Positions 33,870 to 41,918 of a DNA stretch of 64,000 bases are shown here, piece after piece. Both the position numbers and the translations under genes were made by a program. Origin of the DNA: Tichowtungia aerotolerans (lineage in GTDB: Bacteria; Verrucomicrobiota; Kiritimatiellia; Kiritimatiellales; Tichowtungiaceae); assembly GCF_009905215.1 (NCBI RefSeq), contig NZ_CP047593.1:2360900-2424899 (forward strand), in the 5' to 3' direction. The notes beneath the pieces are model-generated. The model ran no database searches. It worked only from the letters and a program-made list of their open reading frames with translations, and had not been told where the DNA came from. Position 1 is the stretch's first letter. Each line of letters begins with the position of its first letter.

Positions 33870-34826
33870 TTAGAACAGAAGGTTAAACAGGAGTCCGACC
33901 AGAATGATGCCGATCGTGGCAGTGGCGATAAACACGGCAATCAGGCGCGGTTTCATGACTTTGCGCAGCAGTACCATTTCCGGGAAGGAAAGGGCGGTGA
34001 CGGCCATCATAAAGGCAAGTGCGGTGCCGAGTCCGACGCCTTTTCCGATCAGCGCCTCGGCGATCGGAATCGTGCCTAGAGCGTTGGCATAGAGCGGAAC
34101 GCCGCAGAGTACGGCGATCAGGACGCTGAGCGGTTTGTCGTCACCGGCGTAGCGGGCCAGGATGTCTTCCGGCGCCCAGCCGTGGATGAGCGCGCCGACG
34201 CCGATGCCGATCAGCAGGTAGATCCAGATGCGCTTCACAATGCTTTTTGTCTGGTCCGCCGCATAAGCGATCCGCTCTTTTTGCGTCATGTCCGGCCGGA
34301 TTTTGTTGAACGCTTCGCCGCTGAACGCTTTCGGTTCCAGATGGGCTTCAGGATTGAGTCGTCCGATGATCAGGCCGCTGCTTACGCCGATGATGACTCC
34401 GGCGGTGACATAGGTGAACGCCACTTTCCAGCCGAATGCGGCCAGCAGAATAGCGAATGCCGCTTCGTTGACGATCGGGGAGGTGATCAGGAACGAAAAG
34501 GTGATGCCGAGCGGAATGCCTGCTTCTACAAAGCCGATGAAGATCGGCACTGATGAGCAGGAACAGAACGGCGTGACGATGCCGAGCAGCGACGCGGCCA
34601 GGTTGGCTTTCGGTCCCTTCACGTGAGTCAGCATTTCCTTGGTTTTCTGCGGTTGAAACCAGCTGCGCAGCCAGGAGATGACAAAAATCATCAGCGAAAG
34701 CAGAATCAGGATTTTGATCGTGTCGTAGAAAAAGAAATGCAGACTGCCGCCCAGCTTGGATTCGACCGGTATTTTAAAAACACCTTCAACGAGGTGGGTA
34801 ATCAGATTTTCCAACCATTGGAACAT
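33870..34826 (-). CDS. arsP: ArsP-type permease (DUF318 / PF03773 family)
   Basis: The product is 318 residues with about eight membrane helices and a hydrophilic loop near 150-195. The diagnostic motif TPFCSCSSVPIFIGF is present, as is VPLYANALGTIPIAEALI. ArsP proteins export trivalent organoarsenicals; other PF03773 permeases are uncharacterised, so the substrate is inferred from the neighbours. The palindrome at 34808 overlaps the first codons (MFQWLEN), two bases inside the ATG. Confidence 0.75.
   Translation of the reverse strand: MFQWLENLITHLVEGVFKIPVESKLGGSLHFFFYDTIKILILLSLMIFVISWLRSWFQPQKTKEMLTHVKGPKANLAASLLGIVTPFCSCSSVPIFIGFVEAGIPLGITFSFLITSPIVNEAAFAILLAAFGWKVAFTYVTAGVIIGVSSGLIIGRLNPEAHLEPKAFSGEAFNKIRPDMTQKERIAYAADQTKSIVKRIWIYLLIGIGVGALIHGWAPEDILARYAGDDKPLSVLIAVLCGVPLYANALGTIPIAEALIGKGVGLGTALAFMMAVTALSFPEMVLLRKVMKPRLIAVFIATATIGIILVGLLFNLLF
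34808..34824. repeat. HIP-like palindrome (TTTCCAA-CCA-TTGGAAC)
   Basis: One mismatch. It overlaps codons 1-7 of arsP. Confidence 0.75.
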
Positions 34827-34912
34827 GATGCACTCCAGATCTGTTCTGTTTTATTTTTCGCGGAGTTTGCCGAAAGGTTCCGGCGCTTTTTGTGTCTTTG
34901 CGAGAGAAGGAT

Positions 34913-35365
34913 TCATGATGCGTTTTCTTCCAGGTTTTCGGGCAGCTGTTCGACAAAGGTTTTGATTTGATCGCGCACTCGGCGGTAGGCGTCGAGCTGA
35001 TCTTCTTCGGATGCCCCTTTCTCCGCCAGCTCACGGGCCAGTTTCGGAGGGTCGTCGAAGCCGACGTGCACCACACGGGCGTCGGCAGGAAAGACCGGGC
35101 AGGTCTCGTGAGCGTGTCCGCAGACGGTGACGACCACATCCAGATCGATATGCATCAGATCTTTGATGTTTTCCGACTTTTGACCGGAGATATCGACGCC
35201 GGCCTCGGCCATTACTTTGACCGCGTTGGGATTGAGTCCGTGGGTTTCGATGCCGGCGGAATAAGGTTCAAGCACATCGCTTTTCAGTGCGTGCGCCCAG
35301 CCCTCGGCCATCTGGCTGCGGCAGGAATTTCCGGTGCAGAGGAAGAGTATTTTCAGTTTACTCAT
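34913..35365 (-). CDS. arsC: Arsenate reductase, thioredoxin-coupled (LMW-PTP fold)
   Basis: The product is 150 residues. ATG 35365 (MSKLKILFLCTGNSCRSQMAEGW) is chosen because AAGGAA precedes it. The P-loop CTGNSCRS and the second Cys region VVTVCGHAHETCPVFP (relay cysteines) mark the Staphylococcus-type thioredoxin-dependent ArsC. It reduces As(V) to As(III) in the cytoplasm for export by Acr3. It overlaps the end of the small Cys protein gene by 8 bases. Confidence 0.93.
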   Translation of the reverse strand: MSKLKILFLCTGNSCRSQMAEGWAHALKSDVLEPYSAGIETHGLNPNAVKVMAEAGVDISGQKSENIKDLMHIDLDVVVTVCGHAHETCPVFPADARVVHVGFDDPPKLARELAEKGASEEDQLDAYRRVRDQIKTFVEQLPENLEENAS

Positions 35366-35594
35366 GTTCAATTCCTTCATTGGGTTGGTTCGTTGTCACA
35401 TCTTTCGGAATAATTTCATCCGGGAAAGGGTCGATATACAGTCCGTGACCGGTTGGAAGAGGACAGACTCCATCTTCACAGGGAGTTGCCTGGCGCTTCA
35501 TATATTTATTGAATTCAACCAGCATAACCATCGCTGCGGCCAAGCTCAGCCAGGCAAACAGCCGTCTTTTCCATTTGGATTTTAATGGGGACAT
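35358..35594 (-). CDS. Small membrane-anchored CxxxxC protein in the arsenic operon
   Basis: The product is 78 residues. A basic start (MSPLKSKWKRRLF) and one membrane helix (AWLSLAAAMVMLV) lead to a short outward-facing tail with ATPCEDGVCPLP. The gene overlaps arsR (13 bases) and arsC (8 bases), which argues strongly that it is real and translationally coupled. The Cys pair could bind As(III) or be reduced by the nearby thioredoxin/CcdA pair. I recognise no named family. Confidence 0.7.
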   Translation of the reverse strand: MSPLKSKWKRRLFAWLSLAAAMVMLVEFNKYMKRQATPCEDGVCPLPTGHGLYIDPFPDEIIPKDVTTNQPNEGIEHE

Positions 35595-35893
35595 TCGGCC
35601 TCTCCCGTAATGCGCCCCACGCAGGCCAGAAAGTCGCCGATACAGGGGCAGGTCAGATGATAGTAGACATAAAGGCCGCGTTTTTCTTCGCGAAGCAGCC
35701 CTGCGTTTTTTAGAACCGACAGGTGGCGCGATACCGTCGGAAGGGTCTGATCGAGCAATTCGCGCAGTTCACAGACACACAGTTCATGCTCCATCAACGC
35801 ATAGACAATCAGCAGACGCGATGGATGCGCCAGCGCCTTCATCACGGTCGCCTGTCCCTGATAATCCTTCTGTTTTACATCATAACGCTCCAT
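35582..35893 (-). CDS. arsR: ArsR-family arsenic-responsive repressor
   Basis: The product is 103 residues. ATG 35893 follows AAGGGG; a longer frame would run through the operator. The winged helix (HPSRLLIVYALMEHELCVCELRELL to LPTVSRHLSVLKNAGLL) includes ELCVCEL, the As(III)-binding Cys-x-Cys of the recognition-helix region. More Cys occur near the end (CPCIGDFLAC). As(III) binding releases it from the inverted repeat upstream and de-represses the seven-gene operon. Confidence 0.93.
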   Translation of the reverse strand: MERYDVKQKDYQGQATVMKALAHPSRLLIVYALMEHELCVCELRELLDQTLPTVSRHLSVLKNAGLLREEKRGLYVYYHLTCPCIGDFLACVGRITGEAECPH

Positions 35894-35916
35894 AAGTGAG
35901 CCCCTTATTTTGTTAA

Positions 35917-35932
35917 TTAGCAAAATAGCTAA
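35917..35932. promoter_or_regulatory. ArsR operator (TTAGC-N6-GCTAA)
   Basis: A perfect 5-bp inverted repeat with an A/T-rich core, 24 bases before the arsR start codon. It fits the usual short dyad bound by ArsR dimers. Confidence 0.65.
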
Positions 35933-36004
35933 ATAGTGTTGGTGATGCAATTCTAAAAATAATCTGATTTGCATGTGGTGGATCGAGCCCTCCGGGCGCG
36001 TTTT

Positions 36005-36027
36005 GAACCGGCACGGAGATCCGGTTC
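36005..36027 (-). other. Inverted repeat downstream of nth
   Basis: GAACCGG / CCGGTTC stem with a 9-base loop between arsR and nth. No T tail follows on either strand, so termination is uncertain. Confidence 0.4.
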
Positions 36028-36038
36028 CACTAAACAGT

Positions 36039-36692
36039 CTACTTCTTGGTGATGACCGGCTTGGTGCGGTTTGGGAACAGTTCGCGGCACATCGGACATT
36101 GGGTGCCGTCGCATCCGCGGGCCGTGCAGTGCTGCCGCCCGTAGGTAATAAACTGCAGGTGGCGCAGTTCCCACTCTTTCGACGGGAACAGTTTTTTCAG
36201 GTCAGCCTCGGTCTGCTCCACATTTTTTCCGTTCGTCAGCTTCCAGCGCTGGGCGAGGCGATGGATATGGGTATCGACCGGAAACGCCGGCACGCCGAAC
36301 TGATGAACCATCACTACGCTGGCGGTTTTATGGCCGACGCCCGGCAGTTTTTCCAAATCCTGGAAACTGTCCGGCACCTCGCCGCCGTGTTTGGCAATCA
36401 GGATTTTTGACATCTCATAAATAGACTTGGATTTACTGTTGGCCAGCCCGCAGGTGGCGATCAGTTCTTTGATGCGCAGCTGTCCGAGCCTGACCATTTT
36501 TTCCGGTGTATCGGCGTCAGCGAACAGGGCGGGAGTGACCTCATTGACCCGTTTGTCGGTGCACTGCGCCGAAAGAATCACTGCCACCAAAAGCGTATAG
36601 GCATCTTTGTGGTCCAGCGGGATGTCGATATGCGGATACAATTCATCCAGCCGCTGCCCAATCAGATCCGCCCGTTCCTGTTTTGTACTCAT
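36039..36692 (-). CDS. nth: Endonuclease III
   Basis: The product is 217 residues from ATG 36692 (MSTKQERADL); the extra 17 upstream codons lack support. The helix-hairpin-helix LPGVGHKTASVVM carries the catalytic Lys and PVDTHIHRLAQR the catalytic Asp. A C-terminal cysteine cluster (HCTARGCDGTQCPMC) binds [4Fe-4S]. It excises oxidised pyrimidines and cleaves abasic sites. A palindrome at 36350 encodes FQDLEK immediately before the HhH. Confidence 0.93.
   Translation of the reverse strand: MSTKQERADLIGQRLDELYPHIDIPLDHKDAYTLLVAVILSAQCTDKRVNEVTPALFADADTPEKMVRLGQLRIKELIATCGLANSKSKSIYEMSKILIAKHGGEVPDSFQDLEKLPGVGHKTASVVMVHQFGVPAFPVDTHIHRLAQRWKLTNGKNVEQTEADLKKLFPSKEWELRHLQFITYGRQHCTARGCDGTQCPMCRELFPNRTKPVITKK
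36350..36366. repeat. HIP-like palindrome (TTTCCAA-ATC-CTGGAAA)
   Basis: One mismatch. In nth, read as FQDLEK. Confidence 0.75.
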
Positions 36693-36824
36693 AATGGGAG
36701 ATTCTAGACAGGATCGCGGGATAAACAAGATTTGAAGAAGCACTGGAACCCCTGAGAATATATACTGTTATTAAGATAAATGGTTTGTTACATCTTAAAT
36801 GTCTTTTTGTTAAAAGGGGTTGCC

Positions 36825-38417
36825 ATGAATAAGTTGTGTTTTACTGGGTGTGTTTGCTGGTTGTTTTGTACGGTTATTTCACAGGCAGATGATCTATTTG
36901 TGGATGTGAATAATTCAACTCCGGGGTTTCCTTACGCCAGTTGGGCGCTTGCGGCTACCAATATTCAGTCGGCTCTTGATCAGGCTTCGGCAGGAGACAC
37001 CATTTGGGTGAAGCCCGGGACCTATAGATTGACGAATGAGATTTCAATCAGCACACCTGTGACTCTTAAAAGTGTCAATGGGCCTGACGAGACAATCATT
37101 GATGCGCAGTGGTATTCCCGTTGTTTGAATTTGAGCGCTGACGGCATTTCGATTGAAGGGTTCACTCTGTGTAACGGCTGGGCCGGTTTCGAGGAAGGAG
37201 GCGCAATATATTGCGATGCTGATAGCTCGATCAGCAATTGCATCATTCGCGATAATGTTGCTTTTGGCTATGGTGGAGGGATCTGTGGGGACTACTCTTT
37301 AGACGTATCTATTGAAGACTGTATTTTGCGTAATAATGAATCTTTGCTTTATCAAGGAGGGGGCGCTTATCGGGTTACCTCTGTTCAAAACTGTGTGTTT
37401 GACGGGAACCGCGCAGCTGCTGATGGCGGCGGTCTTTGTGTTGCATATGTTGTCTCCGGATGCACGTTTAAGGATAATGTTGCGGGAGAGAACGGTGGTG
37501 GTGCGGTAGCTGTGGATAAAGCAATTAACTGCCACTTTGAGGGTAATTCTGCAGCTGGTGACGGAGGAGGTATGTGGTTAGGTGGTGCTTTTGGATGTCT
37601 TTTTGTCAGCAATTCGGCTGGGGGAAATGGCGGCGGTGGGGCGAGTTGTGTTTCAGCAAACTGTACCGTTGTTGAGAACCATGCGGGCATATCCGGTGGT
37701 GGAATTTATGGTGTTGGTCGTCATCCTGATGAAGGATTTGAGGGATTGTTTAACTCGGTTGTTTATGACAATACACCGGATAATGCTGCCGATGTAACAA
37801 ACCGGTGGGTCTTTTACTCATGTTCGCCCGACTTCATTCATGGAGATTCAGGAAATATTACAAATGCACCAGCATTTGTGGATGCAGATGCCGGGGATTA
37901 TCGTCTCAGTGCTTCTTCGCCCTGTGTTGATCTGGGGATTAATGCGTATTCTCCGGGGACGGCTGATTTGGATAATAATCCACGTGTCATTAATTCCCGG
38001 GTCGATTTGGGCGCTTATGAATATCAGGAGTCGGTTGCGGATGCAGATGGGGACGGGATCGGTGATTTTGCAGAAAGTCAGTATGGAACTGATCCCAATA
38101 ACCCGGACTCGGATGGCGATGGATTTGATGATGGGTGGGAAATTTCCAAGGGTTGGAATCCACGCCAGTATGATTCTTCCGTGTCTTCCTACATTGCTTC
38201 AAATCAGTCTGTGTTCGGCTACTACACCGAAGATTCTATTGGAGATCTTTCCATGGGAAAAGCGATGTTGGGTGTGAGCAATGGAATGGCAAGCTTGCAA
38301 ATGCAATTGATGACATCCGAAAATTTGGTGAACTGGACCAATGTTGGAGGTTCCGTGCATTGGTCTGTTCCTGTGACGAATGACAAGGCCTATTTCCGTA
38401 TACATACCGATCCTTGA
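36825..38417 (+). CDS. Secreted beta-helix protein with calcium-binding thrombospondin-3-type repeats
   Basis: The product is 530 residues. ATG 36825 follows AAAAGGGG and starts a signal peptide (MNKLCFTGCVCWLFCTVISQA). Residues about 25-390 form a right-handed parallel beta-helix of the choice-of-anchor-Q / DUF1565 type, with glycine-rich turns (GGGICG, DGGGLC, GNGGGG). DADGDGIGD and DSDGDGFDDGWE (near 415-445) are thrombospondin type 3 calcium motifs. A C-terminal domain like those of the 1-5 kb secreted proteins ends the chain. It is a probable surface or released polysaccharide-binding protein; no catalytic assignment is possible. A palindrome at 38143 encodes SKGWN. Confidence 0.75.
   Translation: MNKLCFTGCVCWLFCTVISQADDLFVDVNNSTPGFPYASWALAATNIQSALDQASAGDTIWVKPGTYRLTNEISISTPVTLKSVNGPDETIIDAQWYSRCLNLSADGISIEGFTLCNGWAGFEEGGAIYCDADSSISNCIIRDNVAFGYGGGICGDYSLDVSIEDCILRNNESLLYQGGGAYRVTSVQNCVFDGNRAAADGGGLCVAYVVSGCTFKDNVAGENGGGAVAVDKAINCHFEGNSAAGDGGGMWLGGAFGCLFVSNSAGGNGGGGASCVSANCTVVENHAGISGGGIYGVGRHPDEGFEGLFNSVVYDNTPDNAADVTNRWVFYSCSPDFIHGDSGNITNAPAFVDADAGDYRLSASSPCVDLGINAYSPGTADLDNNPRVINSRVDLGAYEYQESVADADGDGIGDFAESQYGTDPNNPDSDGDGFDDGWEISKGWNPRQYDSSVSSYIASNQSVFGYYTEDSIGDLSMGKAMLGVSNGMASLQMQLMTSENLVNWTNVGGSVHWSVPVTNDKAYFRIHTDP
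38143..38159. repeat. HIP-like palindrome (TTTCCAA-GGG-TTGGAAT)
   Basis: One mismatch. In the beta-helix gene. Confidence 0.75.
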
Positions 38418-38497
38418 AGTTTTATGCTTTCACCTCCTTAACCTCTGGTCAGAGCAATAGATCCGGACTAGAATGACGATGAAGAATCAGGGAGGGA

Positions 38498-39520
38498 ATG
38501 ATGACGCGCCAGAAATTTGTCGATAATCTGCTGCAGCGAACAAAAGGAGCCGCTGGGACCCGCGGCGAAGCGTTTGCGCCGGCCAATATCGCGCTGTGTA
38601 AATACTGGGGAAAACGCAACGAAGAGCTCAATCTTCCGGTGAACTCCAGCCTGTCGGTTTCTCTCGGGAAGCTCGGTACGCGCACGATTGTCAAGTTTGC
38701 CAAAAATGCGGATCGCATTTACCTGAACGGAAAACCGGCGCCCGAATATTTTGCTTCGCGTACGTCCGCCTATCTCGACTTGTTCCGCCCGGAAGGCGTC
38801 TTTTTTGAGGTACGTACCAAAAACAACATTCCGACCGGAGCCGGGCTGGCGTCATCAGCTTCCGGCTTTGCCGCTCTGGTGAAGGCGCTTGATCAGCTGT
38901 TCGACTGGCGCTTCAACCCGCGCGAGCTTTCCATGCTGGCACGTCTCGGAAGCGGCAGCGCGACGCGTTCGCTTTACGGCGGTTTTGCCGTTTGGCATGC
39001 CGGACAGCGGGCCGATGGCATGGACAGTTATGCCGAGTGCGTTTATGAGGATTTGAAAGACAAAAAGATTCCTGCTCAGCCTTCCTGCAAGGTTTGGAAA
39101 AACCTGTGCGTTGGAATTCTCGAAGTTTCCAAGGCTCGGAAACCGGTTGGGTCAACCGATGGTATGAACCGTACGCGGGAGACTTCTGAACTGTACAATT
39201 CTTGGCCGCATCAGGCCGCGTGTGACTATGACGAACTGCGTACGGCCATCGCGGCCGAAGATTTTCCAATGCTTGGAAAAACCGCTGAAAACAACGCGCT
39301 GGCGATGCATTCCACGATGATGGCCGCATGGCCGCCGCTGTGCTACTGGAAGCCGCAGACTGTCTCTCTGATGAACAAGGTGTGGAAAGCACGCGAGGAC
39401 GGGCTGGAGCTGTTTTTCACCATTGACGCCGGACCGAACCTGAAACTTCTTTTTCTAAAGAAAAATCAGGCAGCGGTGAAAAAACTTTTCCCGAAAGTAC
39501 AGATTGTCAGTCCCTTTTGA
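38498..39520 (+). CDS. mvaD: Diphosphomevalonate decarboxylase (GHMP family)
   Basis: The product is 340 residues. The start at 38498 follows GGGAGGG; an ATG one codon later is equally possible. GHMP landmarks are APANIALCKYWGKRNEELNLPVNSS and the ATP loop PTGAGLASSASGFAALVKAL, with LGSGSATRSLYGGFAVW following. It makes isopentenyl diphosphate with release of CO2, which implies a mevalonate pathway. It carries two clear palindromes (39126, 39263) and a half-match at 39084, encoding VWKN, EVSKARK and FPMLGK. Confidence 0.88.
   Translation: MMTRQKFVDNLLQRTKGAAGTRGEAFAPANIALCKYWGKRNEELNLPVNSSLSVSLGKLGTRTIVKFAKNADRIYLNGKPAPEYFASRTSAYLDLFRPEGVFFEVRTKNNIPTGAGLASSASGFAALVKALDQLFDWRFNPRELSMLARLGSGSATRSLYGGFAVWHAGQRADGMDSYAECVYEDLKDKKIPAQPSCKVWKNLCVGILEVSKARKPVGSTDGMNRTRETSELYNSWPHQAACDYDELRTAIAAEDFPMLGKTAENNALAMHSTMMAAWPPLCYWKPQTVSLMNKVWKAREDGLELFFTIDAGPNLKLLFLKKNQAAVKKLFPKVQIVSPF
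39084..39100. repeat. HIP-like palindrome, one good arm (right arm TTGGAAA)
   Basis: The left arm CCTGCAA has three mismatches. It lies exactly 42 bases before the next copy, in mvaD. Confidence 0.35.
39126..39142. repeat. HIP-like palindrome (TTTCCAA-GGC-TCGGAAA)
   Basis: One mismatch. In mvaD. Confidence 0.7.
39263..39279. repeat. HIP-like palindrome, perfect arms (TGC spacer)
   Basis: TTTCCAA-TGC-TTGGAAA in mvaD, read as FPMLGK. Confidence 0.85.
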
Positions 39521-39528
39521 GCGAAATT

Positions 39529-40542
39529 ATGAAGAATAAATCAGCGATTTTAATTGTTTGTGGACTGGCAGCTGTTGGTTTTGCTCAGTCTCGGAGTGTG
39601 GTTCGGAAGATCGAACTGAACGATCCCGTATCTGCGGATCCGCGTGTCTGTAAGGTGGTTCAGACGTTTGACAGTCAGGGGGTGCTGTCCGGTTATCACA
39701 TGAAGCTGTTGACTGATGTGTGTGAAGATAAGGTGTGTAAAATCCTGAATGTCACGCTGTACTGGGATGCGATGGGACGCTATGTGCAGATCAAAACTCC
39801 GCCGGGATTCCCGTTGACGAAGCAGGATCACGTCGAGTTTTCTATGGATGATTTGTGGCAGTTGGATGAAATCCTTAAAAACAGGAGTTCAGTTCTGCAT
39901 CATTACTCCTATGAGGATATTGACGGCAGTAACAATCAGGAACTGGATGCGGTCAGCGGCGCGACTCCCACAGAGGTTCATAATGCAGTTGTCAAAGGAG
40001 CTGCTTATACCACCTGGGTTCTCTGGCGCTGGGTCAATGGAGACATCACGGACAAGCTGATTCGGATGACCGAAGAGAACTCTTCCCCGGCGTTTGTTCG
40101 TCACTGCCTGCAGTCCCGGGATCAGAGGCAGATTGAATATGCGTTGGAATATATCGGGTCGGATCCGCAGTTTTTGGAGTCGGTTTATGAGGCGCTGGAC
40201 CAGATGGACTACGGCAACATCGTGCTTGCCGTTCAGTATCTGAGTCAGGCGGATGACGTCCGGCTTGCTGGATTGGTTGGCCAGACCCCGCAGCGGGTCA
40301 GCGAACAGATCGTGAAGCATTTTTCGAAACAGGCCGGAACGTTGAGTTCGGACGTTCTTCATGAGCTGGTTTCGAGGCTGCCGCAGATGAGCTATTATGA
40401 GTTGTATACTTCTTTGGATCTTTTTGATGACAGCAGTTTTTCTTCCGAAAAAATTCAATGGAATGTCTCTGTCCTGACAAACAGCCCCAATCCGTTTATT
40501 GCGCGGCGGGCAAAAGAATATTTTCAGACAAGCGGTCGCTGA
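39529..40542 (+). CDS. Exported protein with FMN-binding-like SGAT motif and repeat-rich C-terminus
   Basis: The product is 337 residues from ATG 39529. A signal peptide (MKNKSAILIVCGLAAVGFAQ) is followed by a domain of about 130 residues ending DAVSGATPTEVHNAVVKGAAY. The D-x-x-SGATxT pattern is how RnfG/NqrC-type FMN-binding domains attach FMN covalently to Thr, here through PTEV. The last 170 residues are helical and look HEAT-like (SRDQRQIEYALEYIGSDPQFLESVYEAL). Flavinylation would need an ApbE transferase, which is not in this window. It lies 8 bases after mvaD and directly before mutM. Confidence 0.6.
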   Translation: MKNKSAILIVCGLAAVGFAQSRSVVRKIELNDPVSADPRVCKVVQTFDSQGVLSGYHMKLLTDVCEDKVCKILNVTLYWDAMGRYVQIKTPPGFPLTKQDHVEFSMDDLWQLDEILKNRSSVLHHYSYEDIDGSNNQELDAVSGATPTEVHNAVVKGAAYTTWVLWRWVNGDITDKLIRMTEENSSPAFVRHCLQSRDQRQIEYALEYIGSDPQFLESVYEALDQMDYGNIVLAVQYLSQADDVRLAGLVGQTPQRVSEQIVKHFSKQAGTLSSDVLHELVSRLPQMSYYELYTSLDLFDDSSFSSEKIQWNVSVLTNSPNPFIARRAKEYFQTSGR

Positions 40543-40544
40543 TT

Positions 40545-41354
40545 ATGCCAGAACTTCCCGAAGTCGAAACCATTCGTCGCCAGCTCTGCGCGGCCGGTAT
40601 TTGCGGTCGTATTATTGAACGGATTTCAATCGGCTGGCCGCGAACGGTCGAGCCCATGGCGCCCGCGGCATTTCGAAAAAAAGTAACAGGACAAACGATC
40701 GGCGCCGTTTCCCGCCACGGAAAGTGGCTGATCTTTGAGTTGGATGATATCGACAATCTGCTGGTGCATCTGCGGATGACCGGAGGGTTTTATTTTTCGG
40801 AAGGTGACCTGAAAAAAGGCCCCTATGATCGGCTGGTTTTTCAGCTGAGCGACGGAATGAATCTGCACTTTCGCGATCCGCGGAAATTCGGACGCGTGCG
40901 TCTCGGGATTTTCCCTTTGGGGCTTGGACCGGATGCGATGGAGATCACGCCGCGCCCGTTTTTCCAAACCCTGGAAAAATCGAACCGGCAGCTCAAACCG
41001 CTGCTGCTCGACCAGTCTTTCGTGGCCGGCATCGGAAATATTTATGCCGACGAAGCGCTGTTTGCTGCTCGTCTGCGCCCGGATCGTCGATCCGGCACAC
41101 TTTCAGAAGATGAAAAACAGGCCTTGTATTATGGAATCACCAATGTGATCCGTGCCGCGGTTGAGAACGGGGGAACCTCGCTTGGAGACGGGCAGGGAAA
41201 TTATGTCGACCTCAACGGAAACTCCGGCGGACATCAGGATAAAGCCAACGTGTACGGCCGCGCAGGGAAGCCTTGCGTTGAATGCGGCAGACCGCTCGAA
41301 AAAACGACGCTAGCCCAGCGCACCACCGTGTTCTGTCCTCACTGTCAGAAGTAA
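40545..41354 (+). CDS. mutM: Formamidopyrimidine-DNA glycosylase
   Basis: The product is 269 residues. ATG 40545 places the catalytic Pro at residue 2 (MPELPEVETIRRQL, with Glu3). The H2TH region LLDQSFVAGIGNIYADEALFAARLRP and the C-terminal zinc finger (CVECGRPLEKTTLAQRTTVFCPHC) are complete. It removes 8-oxoguanine. The previous stop codon lies two bases upstream, so the two genes are coupled. A palindrome at 40961 encodes FQTLEK just before the H2TH region. Confidence 0.95.
   Translation: MPELPEVETIRRQLCAAGICGRIIERISIGWPRTVEPMAPAAFRKKVTGQTIGAVSRHGKWLIFELDDIDNLLVHLRMTGGFYFSEGDLKKGPYDRLVFQLSDGMNLHFRDPRKFGRVRLGIFPLGLGPDAMEITPRPFFQTLEKSNRQLKPLLLDQSFVAGIGNIYADEALFAARLRPDRRSGTLSEDEKQALYYGITNVIRAAVENGGTSLGDGQGNYVDLNGNSGGHQDKANVYGRAGKPCVECGRPLEKTTLAQRTTVFCPHCQK
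40961..40977. repeat. HIP-like palindrome (TTTCCAA-ACC-CTGGAAA)
   Basis: One mismatch. In mutM, read as FQTLEK. Confidence 0.75.
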
Positions 41355-41355
41355 A

Positions 41356-41850
41356 TTATTCAGCAGAGTCGCGCGCTGCTTTTTTCTCGGCGCGGCGTTG
41401 CCTGAAAAATCCCTGAAGCAGTGCTTTGCATTCTTCGTGCAGCACGCCGGTTTCGATCTCGGGGCGATGATTCAGATCGGCATCGTTCAGGATTGTGAAT
41501 TTGGAGCGCGCGCCGCCGCGTTTGGGGTCGTCGACGGCCCACACCACTTTTTTGAGTCTCGCGAGCACGATTGCTCCGGCGCACATTGGGCAGGGCTCTT
41601 TGGTGACGTACATGACAGCATCAGTCAGTCGCCAGTTTTCGAGCTCCGCTGCGGCCTGGGTGATGGCCAGTATTTCCGCGTGCGCGGTTGGGTCTTTGAG
41701 CGTTTCGGTCTGGTTATGGGCTTTGCCGATAATGCGGTCGTCTTTCACAATGATCGCCCCGCAGGGCACTTCGCCCGCTTCGGCGGCACGCTCCGCTTCG
41801 CGCAGGGCCATGCCCATATACATCTGATCCACTGAAAATTCTTCGTTCAT
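41356..41850 (-). CDS. tadA: tRNA adenosine(34) deaminase
   Basis: The product is 164 residues from ATG 41850 (MNEEFSVDQMYMGMALREA). AAGGA lies about 11 bases upstream and falls within the palindrome at 41854, so the repeat appears to supply the ribosome site. The zinc deaminase motifs HAEILAI and EPCPMCAGAIVLARL are intact. It converts A34 to inosine in tRNA-Arg. It is convergent with mutM, one base between stops. Confidence 0.92.
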   Translation of the reverse strand: MNEEFSVDQMYMGMALREAERAAEAGEVPCGAIIVKDDRIIGKAHNQTETLKDPTAHAEILAITQAAAELENWRLTDAVMYVTKEPCPMCAGAIVLARLKKVVWAVDDPKRGGARSKFTILNDADLNHRPEIETGVLHEECKALLQGFFRQRRAEKKAARDSAE

Positions 41851-41853
41851 ATT

Positions 41854-41870
41854 TTTCAAATCCTTGGAAA
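41854..41870. repeat. HIP-like palindrome (TTTCAAA-TCC-TTGGAAA)
   Basis: One mismatch. In the tadA leader; on the minus strand it contains the AAGGA ribosome site. Confidence 0.65.
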
Positions 41871-41885
41871 ATCACTGTATCTGTT

Positions 41886-41902
41886 TTTCCGACCTCTGGA
41901 AA
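41886..41902. repeat. HIP-like palindrome, degenerate (TTTCCGA-CCT-CTGGAAA)
   Basis: Two mismatches. 32 bases from the previous copy in the tadA-HAD spacer. Confidence 0.6.
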
Positions 41903-41918
41903 AGAAAACTGTGCGCGT

